Shown here piece after piece: positions 43,021 to 51,192 of a stretch of DNA of 64,000 nucleotides. The stretch covers positions 24,319-88,318 of the forward strand of contig JACQBW010000037.1 in NCBI GenBank assembly GCA_016194305.1, in the 5' to 3' direction. Position 1 is the first letter of the stretch, and the number at the start of each line of letters is the position of its first letter. The notes beneath the pieces were generated by a model. It was not told the DNA's origin. It did not search any database and worked only from the letters and a program-made list of their open reading frames with translations. Both the position numbers and the translations under genes were made by a program. The DNA comes from Nitrospirota bacterium (GTDB taxonomy: Bacteria > Nitrospirota > Nitrospiria > JACQBW01).

Positions 43021-43368
43021 TTGTCAAGAAATGTCGCAGTGATCATACGAAGTTCACCCTTGAATACCCTCAAGAGTGTGGAAGCCTTCCGTTTAAGTAT
43101 CGGGCTTACCCTTGAAGGAAACCGGGTGGATCTCCTACTCATGGAAGAGGGCGTTTGGAACGCACTTCCCTTCAGGGCTCGAACGGTGGAACGACCGGAT
43201 GCAGAGCAGTATATTCAGGCGATGGAACTTTGCGGAGTAACGGGCCATGTCGACTGGCAAGAGATTCCTTCCCCTTTTCGTTCTGCGATTAGAGGAGAAT
43301 TTAGAAAGAAATCAAAAAGAGAAATGATTGACATTATCGATCAGGCTGAGCTGGTCATACCGTATTAA
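43021..43368 (+). CDS. DsrE/DsrF-like protein
   Basis: A 115-residue protein with TTG start. The fold segments NVAVIIRSSPLNTLKSVEAFR and NRVDLLLMEEGVWNAL match DsrE/F. The only Cys is in MELCGVTGHV, so a conserved active Cys is uncertain; in DsrEFH complexes DsrF also lacks it. It lies between a DsrE and a DsrH-type gene, as in dsrEFH. Confidence 0.78.
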   Translation: MSRNVAVIIRSSPLNTLKSVEAFRLSIGLTLEGNRVDLLLMEEGVWNALPFRARTVERPDAEQYIQAMELCGVTGHVDWQEIPSPFRSAIRGEFRKKSKREMIDIIDQAELVIPY

Positions 43369-43623
43369 ATGAAAACACTTCATATTATAAGAACAATTAA
43401 TGACCCTCTGGTTCGATCGGTCATCGAAGCCTCTCGCGAAGAAGATATTGCGGTCCTGTTAATGCAAGATGCCGTTTATGGGGACTATCAGATTGGAACA
43501 GTTCCACTTTTCGCTTGCCGCGAAGACCTCGCGGCCCGGCAGATTGAAAAAAGGGTTCGTTCGCTCTCGTACGACGAAGTGGCAGAGCTCGTCGCGGAAT
43601 ATGAACGGACGATTGTCTGGTGA
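43369..43623 (+). CDS. DsrH/TusB-like protein
   Basis: An 84-residue protein. The start MKTLHIIRTINDPLV and the segment VLLMQDAVYGDYQIG fit DsrH/TusB. Cys in LFACREDLAARQI occupies the usual region of the family's ALxxDLxARG motif. Its ATG follows the previous stop without gap. It would complete a heterotrimeric DsrEFH/TusBCD-type sulfur relay. Confidence 0.78.
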   Translation: MKTLHIIRTINDPLVRSVIEASREEDIAVLLMQDAVYGDYQIGTVPLFACREDLAARQIEKRVRSLSYDEVAELVAEYERTIVW

Positions 43624-43677
43624 AGTCGAGACTCCTTAAAAAGTGTTTGCCATAAGAAAATAGGGGAGAAGATCATC

Positions 43678-43914
43678 ATGTCATTACAACCGAACGTCAA
43701 ACTGGACTGCAAAGGTTTAAGCTGTCCTTTACCTGTGATCAAAACAAAAAAAATAATTGACGGAATGAAACTGGGGGAAATCCTGGAAATGACTGCTACC
43801 GATCCCGGGTCGGTTAACGACATGACCGCCTGGAGCCATCGAACGGGACAGGAACTTCTTGAACATAAGGAAGATCACGGCGCCTATATCTTTTACATTA
43901 AGAAAATCAAATAA
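43678..43914 (+). CDS. TusA-family sulfur carrier, second copy
   Basis: A 78-residue protein. The segment LDCKGLSCPLPVIKTKKIIDGM with Cys16 in CPLP, then GEILEMTATDPGSVNDM, is standard for TusA. AGGGGAGA precedes the ATG. It differs from the first copy in the CPxP motif and may serve another partner (DsrE2 lies immediately downstream). Confidence 0.93.
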   Translation: MSLQPNVKLDCKGLSCPLPVIKTKKIIDGMKLGEILEMTATDPGSVNDMTAWSHRTGQELLEHKEDHGAYIFYIKKIK

Positions 43915-43938
43915 TTTTTCTGCCTTGGAGGTAAGAAT

Positions 43939-44559
43939 ATGTCTATTGTGAATAAAGAAGTTCAGGAACTTGTTGATGAGAAACTCAAAGAGGCCATTGA
44001 AATCAGACTCAATGGCTGGATCGAACAAAAGGTAAACACCCTGGTCGAGGCACGATTGGCCGCACTGGAGGCAAAATTTAAAAAGGAAGAATCCCGAAAA
44101 AAGAGATTTGCGATCGTTGCTTCAAAAGGATCTATGGATATGGCCTATCCTCCCCTAATTCTTGCCTCGACCGCGGCGGCTCTCGATATGGAGGCTGCAA
44201 TCTTTTTTACCTTTTATGGACTCGACATCATCAATAAGAAAAAATTCAGACATTTGAAGGTTCCCTCTTTGGCGAATCCCGCAATGCCAATTCCGGTCCC
44301 AAATTTTATAGGTGCCCTCCCTGGGATGACTGCTATGGCAACGCTCATGATGAAAAGCTGGATGACCAAGGCCCACGTTGCAACGGTCCCGGAGTTAATT
44401 GAACTTTGCCAGGAGTGCGGAGTTCGCCTCATCGGATGTCAGATGACAATGGATGTGATGGGTGTAAAGAAATCCGACTTAATCGACGGGATTGAAATCG
44501 GAGGGGCCGCAACTTTTCTTGATTACGCCGCCGAAGCCGATATCCCGATGTTTGTTTAA
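43939..44559 (+). CDS. DsrE2-family (DsrE/F/H-like) sulfur-transfer protein
   Basis: A 206-residue protein with a coiled N-terminus (about 1-50) and a DsrE2 domain. Segments include FAIVASKGSMDMAYPPLILAS, LPGMTAMATLMMKSWM and the Cys-rich LCQECGVRLIGCQMTMDVMG. GGAGGT precedes the ATG. DsrE2 proteins accompany TusA and Hdr-like or rhodanese proteins in sulfur oxidisers; that is family knowledge. Part of it may be membrane-associated. Confidence 0.9.
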   Translation: MSIVNKEVQELVDEKLKEAIEIRLNGWIEQKVNTLVEARLAALEAKFKKEESRKKRFAIVASKGSMDMAYPPLILASTAAALDMEAAIFFTFYGLDIINKKKFRHLKVPSLANPAMPIPVPNFIGALPGMTAMATLMMKSWMTKAHVATVPELIELCQECGVRLIGCQMTMDVMGVKKSDLIDGIEIGGAATFLDYAAEADIPMFV

Positions 44560-44584
44560 CTTTAATTCGAGTTCATCTGGACCT

Positions 44585-45043
44585 ATGCGATTTTCGGCAA
44601 AAGCAGAATACGGAGTCTGGGCACTACTTGAATTGGCCCTTAACGAAGGGAGAGGCCCCCTGCAGGTCAGAACCATATCCAAAAGACATCAAATCCCTCT
44701 CCGGTTTCTGGAGCAGGTCATGAGCGTTCTGAAGAACGGAGGATTCGTGGAAAGCATCCGGGGCGCTCAAGGGGGTTATCTCCTGGCGCGTTCTCCGAAG
44801 GAGATTACGCTGGCAGAAATTGTCCAGAGCATTGAAGGTTCGCTTTCCCCCATGATCTGCATTTCTGAAGGGGAAGATAAACAGTGCTTACAGCCGACAG
44901 AACCTCCCGGGTGTGTTTTGAAGGAGGTCTGGTCGGAGGTCCGGAACGCGATCCTGACGGTTTTGAATCGTCAGACCCTTCAGGAGCTTGCCGAACGATA
45001 CCGTGCTGCGGAACATCATAAGACCATGATGTTCCATATCTAG
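44585..45043 (+). CDS. Rrf2-family regulator with an IscR-like Cys triad
   Basis: A 152-residue protein starting at ATG 44585, where the family start MRFSAKAEYGVWALLELAL begins; an in-frame ATG at 44492 lies inside DsrE2 and is rejected. The winged helix carries IPLRFLEQVMSVLKNGGFVES and RGAQGGYLLARSP. Cysteines 92, 101 and 110 (spacing x8, x8) could bind an Fe-S cluster as in IscR/NsrR (which use shorter spacing). It is last in the sulfur cluster and may sense Fe-S or sulfur status. A 10-bp hairpin lies in its 3' end. Confidence 0.9.
   Translation: MRFSAKAEYGVWALLELALNEGRGPLQVRTISKRHQIPLRFLEQVMSVLKNGGFVESIRGAQGGYLLARSPKEITLAEIVQSIEGSLSPMICISEGEDKQCLQPTEPPGCVLKEVWSEVRNAILTVLNRQTLQELAERYRAAEHHKTMMFHI
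45010..45035. terminator. Perfect 10-bp hairpin inside the 3' end of the rrf2 gene
   Basis: GGAACATCAT (45010-45019) and ATGATGTTCC (45026-45035) are exact reverse complements with a 6-nt loop. It lies just before the stop codon (45041-45043), with no T tract after it. It may end or stabilise the sulfur-cluster transcript. Confidence 0.5.
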
Positions 45044-45192
45044 GCAGACCTCTTTCGTTTCGTTCCTGACTGCTCCTTAAATAACCGTTCAATCTCTATG
45101 TCTGCCCGCTATACTCCTCTCTTTTTCGCACCTTTTCCCTCTTTCATAAAAATTCCGACCCTAAACCAGGCCATCCGCCCTTCGATCGATTT

Positions 45193-45221
45193 TTGACAAC
45201 TGGCGAATCGGGAGGGATAAT
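45193..45221 (+). promoter_or_regulatory. Strong sigma-70 type promoter of the aminotransferase gene
   Basis: TTGACA (45193-45198), 17-bp spacer, GATAAT (45216-45221). A GGAGGAG ribosome site lies directly before the ATG at 45254. The leader is about 25-30 nt. Confidence 0.72.
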
Positions 45222-45253
45222 TTAGGCGTGACGCTAATCTAACGGAGGAGAAA

Positions 45254-46651
45254 ATGAAGAAACAGAACAAAAAGAAATTAAGCGCACGAAAGGTACCCGT
45301 TAAACGCGTAAAAACGGAAAAAAGTATTCCCGGTCCAAACGCCCTGAATTGGGTCGCCCGCGATGAGAAAGTTATTTCCAACTCCTTCACCCGCTACTAT
45401 CCACTTGTGGTGCAATCGGGCCGCGGCGTCAGAGTTACCGATGTGGATGGTTATGAGTATCTCGACTTTACTTCCGGCCTCGGAACGGCCCTGACAGGGC
45501 ACTGCCATCCACAAATCGTGAACGCCATTACCGAACAAGCAAAGAAACTCATTCATATGTCAGGAACTGATTTTTATTATTCTTCTCAAATCCGGTTTGC
45601 CGAAGAAATCGGAGCCATGATGCCCGCCATGTTGCCTCACAAAGTCTTTTTAAGCAACTCTGGAGCCGAAGCCAACGAGGCCGCGCTCAAACTGGCGCGA
45701 TTCGCTACCAAAAGGCCGCAGTTTATCGCCTTTCAAGGTGCTTTTCATGGGAGGACCATGGGTGCGCTGGCTCTGACCGGGAGTAAGACGGTACAGAAAA
45801 AATCGTTTTTTCCAATGATGCCGGGTGTCACGCATGTTCCCTATCCCAATTGTTATCGATGTCCGATTAATTTGAAGTATCCCAGCTGCCAGGTCGCCTG
45901 CGTCGATACGATCAAAGAAGAAATCCTTAAAACGACAATTCCTCCCGATGAAGTCGCCGCAATATTTGTCGAGCCCATTCAGGGAGAGGGGGGCTATGTC
46001 GTCCCTCCTCCCGACTATTTTAAGAAACTCAAAACTATAGCTGATGAATACGGTATTTTGATCGTGGCCGATGAAGTTCAGTCAGGTTCCGGTCGAACCG
46101 GGCGCTTTTTGGCCATGGAGCATTTCGGAATATCCGCCGATATTGTTACCCTTGCAAAGGGAATTGCATCAGGAATGCCGCTGGGCGTTACGATTTCACG
46201 TGAATCACTGATGGCCTGGGGACCGGGTTCGCATGCAAATACCTTTGGAGGTCACCCGATTTCCTGCGAGGCAGCCTTGAAAACACTTGAACTTCTTAAA
46301 AATGGGATGATGGATAACGCCGCACGAATGGGTAACTATCTCCTCGAACGTCTTAGGACCATGAAATCGAAGTATCGCCTTATCGGAGATGTCCGGGGAC
46401 TCGGACTCATGATTGGCATTGAACTGGTGAAAAACCGAGAGACCAAGGAAAGAGCGATAGAAGAAAGAAACGAGGTTATCCAGGCCTGCTTTAGAAAAGG
46501 ATTTTTGATTGTCGGATGTGGCGAGAATACAATTCGCTTCATCCCCCCGGTGATCATTTCGCTCAAAGAGGCGGATGAAGCCCTTTCTCTTTTTGAAGAG
46601 GCTCTTTATGAAACGGAACAAAAGAGATTCCCTCTTAAAAAGGTCGTCTGA
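45254..46651 (+). CDS. Class III aminotransferase (GabT / acetylornithine aminotransferase type)
   Basis: A 465-residue PLP enzyme. The segments VDGYEYLDFTSGLGTALTGH, SNSGAEANEAALKLAR, GAFHGRTMGALALTGS, VEPIQGEGGYVVPPP, ADEVQSGSGRTGRF and the PLP Lys in TLAKGIASGMPLG are complete. Clustering points to a 4-aminobutyrate or omega-amino acid aminotransferase; the exact substrate is open. A 25-residue Lys/Arg-rich N-terminal extension is present. GGAGGAG precedes the ATG. No gabD partner is adjacent. Confidence 0.9.
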   Translation: MKKQNKKKLSARKVPVKRVKTEKSIPGPNALNWVARDEKVISNSFTRYYPLVVQSGRGVRVTDVDGYEYLDFTSGLGTALTGHCHPQIVNAITEQAKKLIHMSGTDFYYSSQIRFAEEIGAMMPAMLPHKVFLSNSGAEANEAALKLARFATKRPQFIAFQGAFHGRTMGALALTGSKTVQKKSFFPMMPGVTHVPYPNCYRCPINLKYPSCQVACVDTIKEEILKTTIPPDEVAAIFVEPIQGEGGYVVPPPDYFKKLKTIADEYGILIVADEVQSGSGRTGRFLAMEHFGISADIVTLAKGIASGMPLGVTISRESLMAWGPGSHANTFGGHPISCEAALKTLELLKNGMMDNAARMGNYLLERLRTMKSKYRLIGDVRGLGLMIGIELVKNRETKERAIEERNEVIQACFRKGFLIVGCGENTIRFIPPVIISLKEADEALSLFEEALYETEQKRFPLKKVV

Positions 46652-46660
46652 AAAATCGGC

Positions 46661-47470
46661 TCATTTTATTTCTCCATTTTCAATCATTTCGAGCAGATTA
46701 CCCGCCTGTTCCATTCCAAGCGAATCGGCCTTTTCCAGGTAACGCTTTCCTTTTTCGCGTTCTTTTGCTCTGAGATAACAGACGCCGAGTGAATAGTTGA
46801 TGTTTGGGTCGTTTTTATACTCGGAATAAATCGGTTCAAGATAGGAAATTGCCGAACGGCAGTCATTTAAGAAATATTGTGCCAGGCCAATGGAATAGCG
46901 TGCATGGCTCAGGTAAGGAGATTTTTTTTCCAAATAGAGTTTTTCGGCTGTTTTCAATTCGCGAAGTGCCTCTTCGTTCTTTCCGATTGTCAGGTAGTCC
47001 GAGCCGAGTCCATAATACCCTTCCGGATTCTGGGGTTCCATTTCAATGACCATCTTATATTCATCGGCAGATTCCCGAATCCTGTTCTGTAATCGAAAAT
47101 CGGCTGCGAGCTGTGTATGGGCGGATGCATCTTTCATATTGGCTTCGATTGCTTTCTGGTGCCAATAAATCGCTTCATCCACCTTGTCTCCTTTCTGATA
47201 AATCGTTCCTACCTGATCCATTGCGTCACAAAATCCCGGATCGATGGCAATGGCTTTCAAGTAAAAATCGAGCGCCTCCCTGATCTTTTTATTATCGGCA
47301 AGAATTTTCGCCTGCCAAAAAGAATCGACAGCCCTGCCCTCTTTAGAGGGACAATATAATTTTGAATCAACCTGAACTTGCGAGGCAGATTCAGCGTTAA
47401 ATTGCCTCACTGTCAAAAATAAAAGAAGAAAAATAACAACGATTCGTATCAGATTCTGTATCCCATTCAT
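46661..47470 (-). CDS. Secreted TPR-repeat protein
   Basis: A 269-residue protein with a signal peptide (about 1-27, ending NAES) and at least five TPRs, for example AMDQVGTIYQKGDKVDEAIYWH and GYYGLGSDYLTIGKNEEA. Two more contain SIGLAQYFLNDCRSAISYL and SLGVCYLRAKEREKGKRYL. AAGGTG precedes the ATG at 47470. It is probably periplasmic. It is convergent with the aminotransferase gene (9-bp gap). The function is unknown. Confidence 0.8.
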   Translation of the reverse strand: MNGIQNLIRIVVIFLLLFLTVRQFNAESASQVQVDSKLYCPSKEGRAVDSFWQAKILADNKKIREALDFYLKAIAIDPGFCDAMDQVGTIYQKGDKVDEAIYWHQKAIEANMKDASAHTQLAADFRLQNRIRESADEYKMVIEMEPQNPEGYYGLGSDYLTIGKNEEALRELKTAEKLYLEKKSPYLSHARYSIGLAQYFLNDCRSAISYLEPIYSEYKNDPNINYSLGVCYLRAKEREKGKRYLEKADSLGMEQAGNLLEMIENGEIK

Positions 47471-47901
47471 TCCAGTTCACCTTATTTCAGAGACTTCCTT
47501 TACTTCCCGAACGGCCCTTTCCCATATCTGACAGCCAGGAAAAGATTCCATAATCCGGAATTTCTATTTTGATCAAGAGGCTGAATGCGGAGGCATTGGG
47601 GGCATAAAATGACCCCGTTCAAACGGGCCTCATTATAATCGCTCTTTATAATCAAGGTAAAGGAAAATGATTCTATTTTGATCTTATAAGTATTTTCCGG
47701 TCCTCACGCACCAATCGTATTCGTTTGAGGCGGATTCGGCCAACCTGAATTGCGGCTATTCGTTGTCGAGTTCGATGTCGATTTCGTGATAAGATACGGT
47801 ACCAAAAAGAGGTCTCTGATCTGCTCTTAAAAAGAGTCTGATTCGATCCTTTCCATAGAATTGTTCCGACAAAGTTTAACCGCTTATCCGGGCATGAAAA
47901 A
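47471..47901. promoter_or_regulatory. Intergenic region with promoter and operator-like palindrome
   Basis: No gene was found in these 431 bp. On the minus strand TTTACC (47661-47656), an 18-bp spacer and TATAAT (47637-47632) form a possible promoter for the TPR gene. The palindrome CCCGTTCAAACGGG (47614-47627) sits where transcription would start and may be a repressor site. GGGGGCATAAAATGACCCC (about 47599-47616) flanks it as an inverted repeat. No promoter was recognised for the plus-strand activator gene. Confidence 0.4.
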
Positions 47902-50900
47902 ATGGAAGAGAATACCTTTCCAATTGTCTTTACCTCCTATTACCTGAGTGCAGGACTTGCGCTCTATACAACGATCCACTCGATCATTGCTGTTTTTAAT
48001 AAAGATCGTATTTCCCTCAATTTATCTCTGGCATTCTTTTCTTTCTTTATCGCTTGTTTTCAGATCACGAATTCTTTTTATTATCACGCCAATACTTTAG
48101 CCGGGGCATCATTTTTTTCAAAAATTCAAATACTCTTCATGTGCGGCGCTTTTCTGTCTGGATATCTTTTTTTTAGTATTTATACGGAATTTCGAAGAAT
48201 GACGCCAGGGGTCATCCTTTTAGTGATTTTCATCGGTATATTGATACCTGTTAATTTGAATTCCCCTCACAGCCTTAAGTTTTCAACTTTGGAGGAGGTG
48301 GCTCCCCTTCGTATGGCATGGGGGGAAGAGCTGAAACAATTTTCCGGTGTCCCAACGATATGGTATGGACTTTTCAGGTCGATTCATTTTGGATTACTAT
48401 TTTTTATGGGATGGAGATCCCTGATTCTTTACCAAAAAGGAAAATTTCTCCTATCTCTCACACTAAGTCTTAGCACAGTCCTTTTTGTACTTTCTGGAAT
48501 CTGGGGGGTTTTAATTGATCTCGGAAAGATCCATTCCATCTATTTCGGCGGATTCATTTTTGTTTTTGTCACATTGATGATGAGCTTCAGTTTAATCCAG
48601 GACCGGAAAAGTGACTTCCTGACACTCACGAAGGCGAAGGACGCGATTCAGGAAGCCGAAGAACGCTATCGAAATATCTTTGAAAATGCGGTGGAAGGAA
48701 TGTTCCAGACCACCCCGAGCGGAAGTATATTATTGGTCAATCCCGCATTTGCTTTCATGTATGGTTATGATTCTCCGGAAGAGATGATCCGATTGGTCCC
48801 GGATATTACCGAGCTGTATGTGGATTCAAAGAACAGAACCGAGGTCAAGCGCCTCCTCGATGAACAGGGATTTGTAAAAGGCTTTGAAACAAGGTTTTTT
48901 CGAAAGGACGGAAGTGTGATGTGGGTCTCGGCCTGTGTCCGGACGGTTCGCGATAGTCTGGGCAAAGTATCTTACTATGAGGGAACGAATGAGGATATTA
49001 CCAAACGAAAGGAATTTGAAGAAGCCTTTCGAAATGCCGATGAAAGGTATCGGAATATTTTTGAAAATGCCGTGGAGGGAATTTTTCAAAGTACTCCGGA
49101 CGGGAAGCCTCTTTTGGTTAACCCCGCCCAGGCTGCGCTACTGGACTTTAACTCAGCGGAAGAAATGTTCAAATCTGTTCAGGATGTCACAAGCCTTTAC
49201 GTGGATCCTGAAGACCGGAAAGAATTTGTTCGATTACTGGCAGAACGAGGATATGTCAAGGACTTTGAAACCCGTTTTTATCGTAGGGACAGATCCTTCA
49301 CCTGGGTAACCATCAATGCCAAGGCGATTCGAGATGCCAGCGGCCGTGTTCACCATTATGACGGGACGATGGAAGATATTTCCCGTCGAAAACACTTAAT
49401 AGAAGCCAGCAATGCGATGATCTCCACGTTGGACTTAAAGGAATTGTACCTGGCCATTCGTCCCGGTTTGCTGCGGTTCATGCGAGCTGATTTAGTCAGT
49501 ATCACTTTGTATGACTCGGAAAAGAAACAGCTTCGTCTCAATTTTCTTGAGTATACGGGTCAGGAAGGCATGATGCACGACTCGGTTCTGATCCTTGAAG
49601 ATGGATCAGCGTTAACCGAGGTGCTGGAATTGTTAAAACCCGTTCATGTTAATTCTGTTTCGAAGGACCTGTTTCCACCCGAATTATACCAGGTGTTCCA
49701 TAAAGAAAAGATTGATTCTCTTTATTGTCTGCCGCTGCTCGCGCACGGTTTGTTCATTGGAATCCTGATATCAGGGAGCCGTTCGCCAGATACATTTAAT
49801 TCTGAAAATGTCGATTTTTTACGACAAATCGCAAGTCAGTGTGCAATCGCAATAGACAATGCCCTTGCCTACCGGAAAATTACGGAACTCAAAAACAAGC
49901 TTTCAGAAGAAAAGCTGTATCTCGAAGCCGAAATCAGTTTGGAACACAATTTTGGGGAGATCATCGGTAAGAGCAGCGCAATAAGAAATGTTTTGAAACA
50001 GGTGGAAATCGTGTCGCCTACAGATTCATCGGCCTTGATATTGGGCGAAACGGGAACGGGCAAGGAGCTGATCGCAAGAGCAATTCATCGTTTAAGCAAG
50101 CGAAAAGACCGCAATTTCGTTAAAATAAATTGCGGCGCAGTTCCGGCAGGTCTGCTAGAAAGCGAACTTTTTGGCCATGAGAAAGGCGCCTTCACGGGTG
50201 CTCTTATTCAGAGGGTCGGCAGGTTTGAATTGGCCCATCAGGGGACCCTGTTCCTGGACGAAGTGGGAGATATTCCCCTGGAACTCCAGACGAAACTCCT
50301 TCGCGTCCTTCAGGAACATGAGTTTGAGAGGTTAGGAAGTTCGAAAACTATTAGAGTGGATGTCCGGATTATCGCAGCGACAAATCGTGATCTCAATGAA
50401 ATGGTCGCAAGAAAGGAATTTCGAAGTGACCTCTATTTCCGCCTAAAGGTCTTTCCCATTCTCGTTCCCCCACTCAGGGATCGCCAGGAGGATATTCCCA
50501 TCTTAATTCATCATTTTGCCGAGAAACATGCAATACGAATGAGTAAGCAGATTTCAAATGTTCCCGCATTCGCCATGAAATCCCTTTTAGCCTATTCCTG
50601 GCCAGGAAACGTCAGAGAACTTGAAAACCTGATCGAAAGGGCGGTTATACTTTCTCCGGGAACGACTCTTCAAGTTCCGCTATCTGAACTTAACCCGATT
50701 GGAACTTCAGAGAATGCAGGCCCGATGGTCTCTGAAGATGTTGTGGACTCAAGAAACCTTTCTTCTAAAGCGGGAATGAGTAATATTGGGACTTTGGAGG
50801 AAGCGGAAAGAGAACACATACTGCGTGCTCTCAAGGCTTCCAATTGGGTCATCGCTGGAACCAAGGGAGCGGCAGAGCTCCTTGGAATGAAAAGATCGAC

Positions 50901-50946
50901 GTTGCGCGCAAAGATGCAAAAACTCGGTATCCCACCCAGATCTTGA
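47902..50946 (+). CDS. Membrane-anchored sigma-54 activator (7TM, two PAS, GAF, AAA+, Fis)
   Basis: A 1014-residue enhancer-binding protein. About seven membrane helices fill residues 1-235. Two PAS domains follow (about 248-365 and 378-485), near-copies of each other, each beginning ERYRNIFENAVEG. A GAF domain lies at about 500-650. The AAA+ domain has Walker A GETGTGKE (near 715-722), GAFTGA at 762-767, a Walker B in LFLDEVGDIP and the C-terminal Fis helix in AAELLGMKRSTLRAKM. It would activate RpoN promoters in response to a membrane or PAS signal. A palindrome and RpoN promoter lie directly downstream. Confidence 0.95.
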   Translation: MEENTFPIVFTSYYLSAGLALYTTIHSIIAVFNKDRISLNLSLAFFSFFIACFQITNSFYYHANTLAGASFFSKIQILFMCGAFLSGYLFFSIYTEFRRMTPGVILLVIFIGILIPVNLNSPHSLKFSTLEEVAPLRMAWGEELKQFSGVPTIWYGLFRSIHFGLLFFMGWRSLILYQKGKFLLSLTLSLSTVLFVLSGIWGVLIDLGKIHSIYFGGFIFVFVTLMMSFSLIQDRKSDFLTLTKAKDAIQEAEERYRNIFENAVEGMFQTTPSGSILLVNPAFAFMYGYDSPEEMIRLVPDITELYVDSKNRTEVKRLLDEQGFVKGFETRFFRKDGSVMWVSACVRTVRDSLGKVSYYEGTNEDITKRKEFEEAFRNADERYRNIFENAVEGIFQSTPDGKPLLVNPAQAALLDFNSAEEMFKSVQDVTSLYVDPEDRKEFVRLLAERGYVKDFETRFYRRDRSFTWVTINAKAIRDASGRVHHYDGTMEDISRRKHLIEASNAMISTLDLKELYLAIRPGLLRFMRADLVSITLYDSEKKQLRLNFLEYTGQEGMMHDSVLILEDGSALTEVLELLKPVHVNSVSKDLFPPELYQVFHKEKIDSLYCLPLLAHGLFIGILISGSRSPDTFNSENVDFLRQIASQCAIAIDNALAYRKITELKNKLSEEKLYLEAEISLEHNFGEIIGKSSAIRNVLKQVEIVSPTDSSALILGETGTGKELIARAIHRLSKRKDRNFVKINCGAVPAGLLESELFGHEKGAFTGALIQRVGRFELAHQGTLFLDEVGDIPLELQTKLLRVLQEHEFERLGSSKTIRVDVRIIAATNRDLNEMVARKEFRSDLYFRLKVFPILVPPLRDRQEDIPILIHHFAEKHAIRMSKQISNVPAFAMKSLLAYSWPGNVRELENLIERAVILSPGTTLQVPLSELNPIGTSENAGPMVSEDVVDSRNLSSKAGMSNIGTLEEAEREHILRALKASNWVIAGTKGAAELLGMKRSTLRAKMQKLGIPPRS

Positions 50947-50958
50947 TGGCCATATCTA

Positions 50959-50978
50959 GCCAAATGGTCTTATTTGGC
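50959..50978. promoter_or_regulatory. Upstream activator-like palindrome
   Basis: GCCAAAT (50959-50965) and ATTTGGC (50972-50978) are exact reverse complements, separated by 6 bp. The centre is about 120 bp before the -24 element at 51090, the usual distance for sigma-54 activators. It lies just after the end of the activator gene (50946), so it could instead be a weak mRNA-end hairpin. Confidence 0.55.
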
Positions 50979-51089
50979 CAGTAGAAGTTTGTCTTTACTA
51001 CATTCTGCGAAATTCTCATTTATTCAATAAATTCCTAATTACTAATTATTTTCAATGAGTTGAATCCATTTATTTGGAAAAACTTCCTG

Positions 51090-51105
51090 TGGCATATCAT
51101 TTGCT
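51090..51105 (+). promoter_or_regulatory. Sigma-54 (RpoN) promoter of the kinase gene
   Basis: TGGCATATCATTTGCT matches TGGCACG-N4-TTGCW with the correct spacing (GG at 51091-51092, GC at 51103-51104). The predicted start near 51116 leaves about 75 nt before the ATG at 51193. Confidence 0.8.
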
Positions 51106-51192
51106 ATATTACCAGGTACGTAATCGTTAGATCCAGTTGAAATTTGCAAAACGACTTGATTGGGTCACTGACTTTCAAGAAGGAGTCGTACT

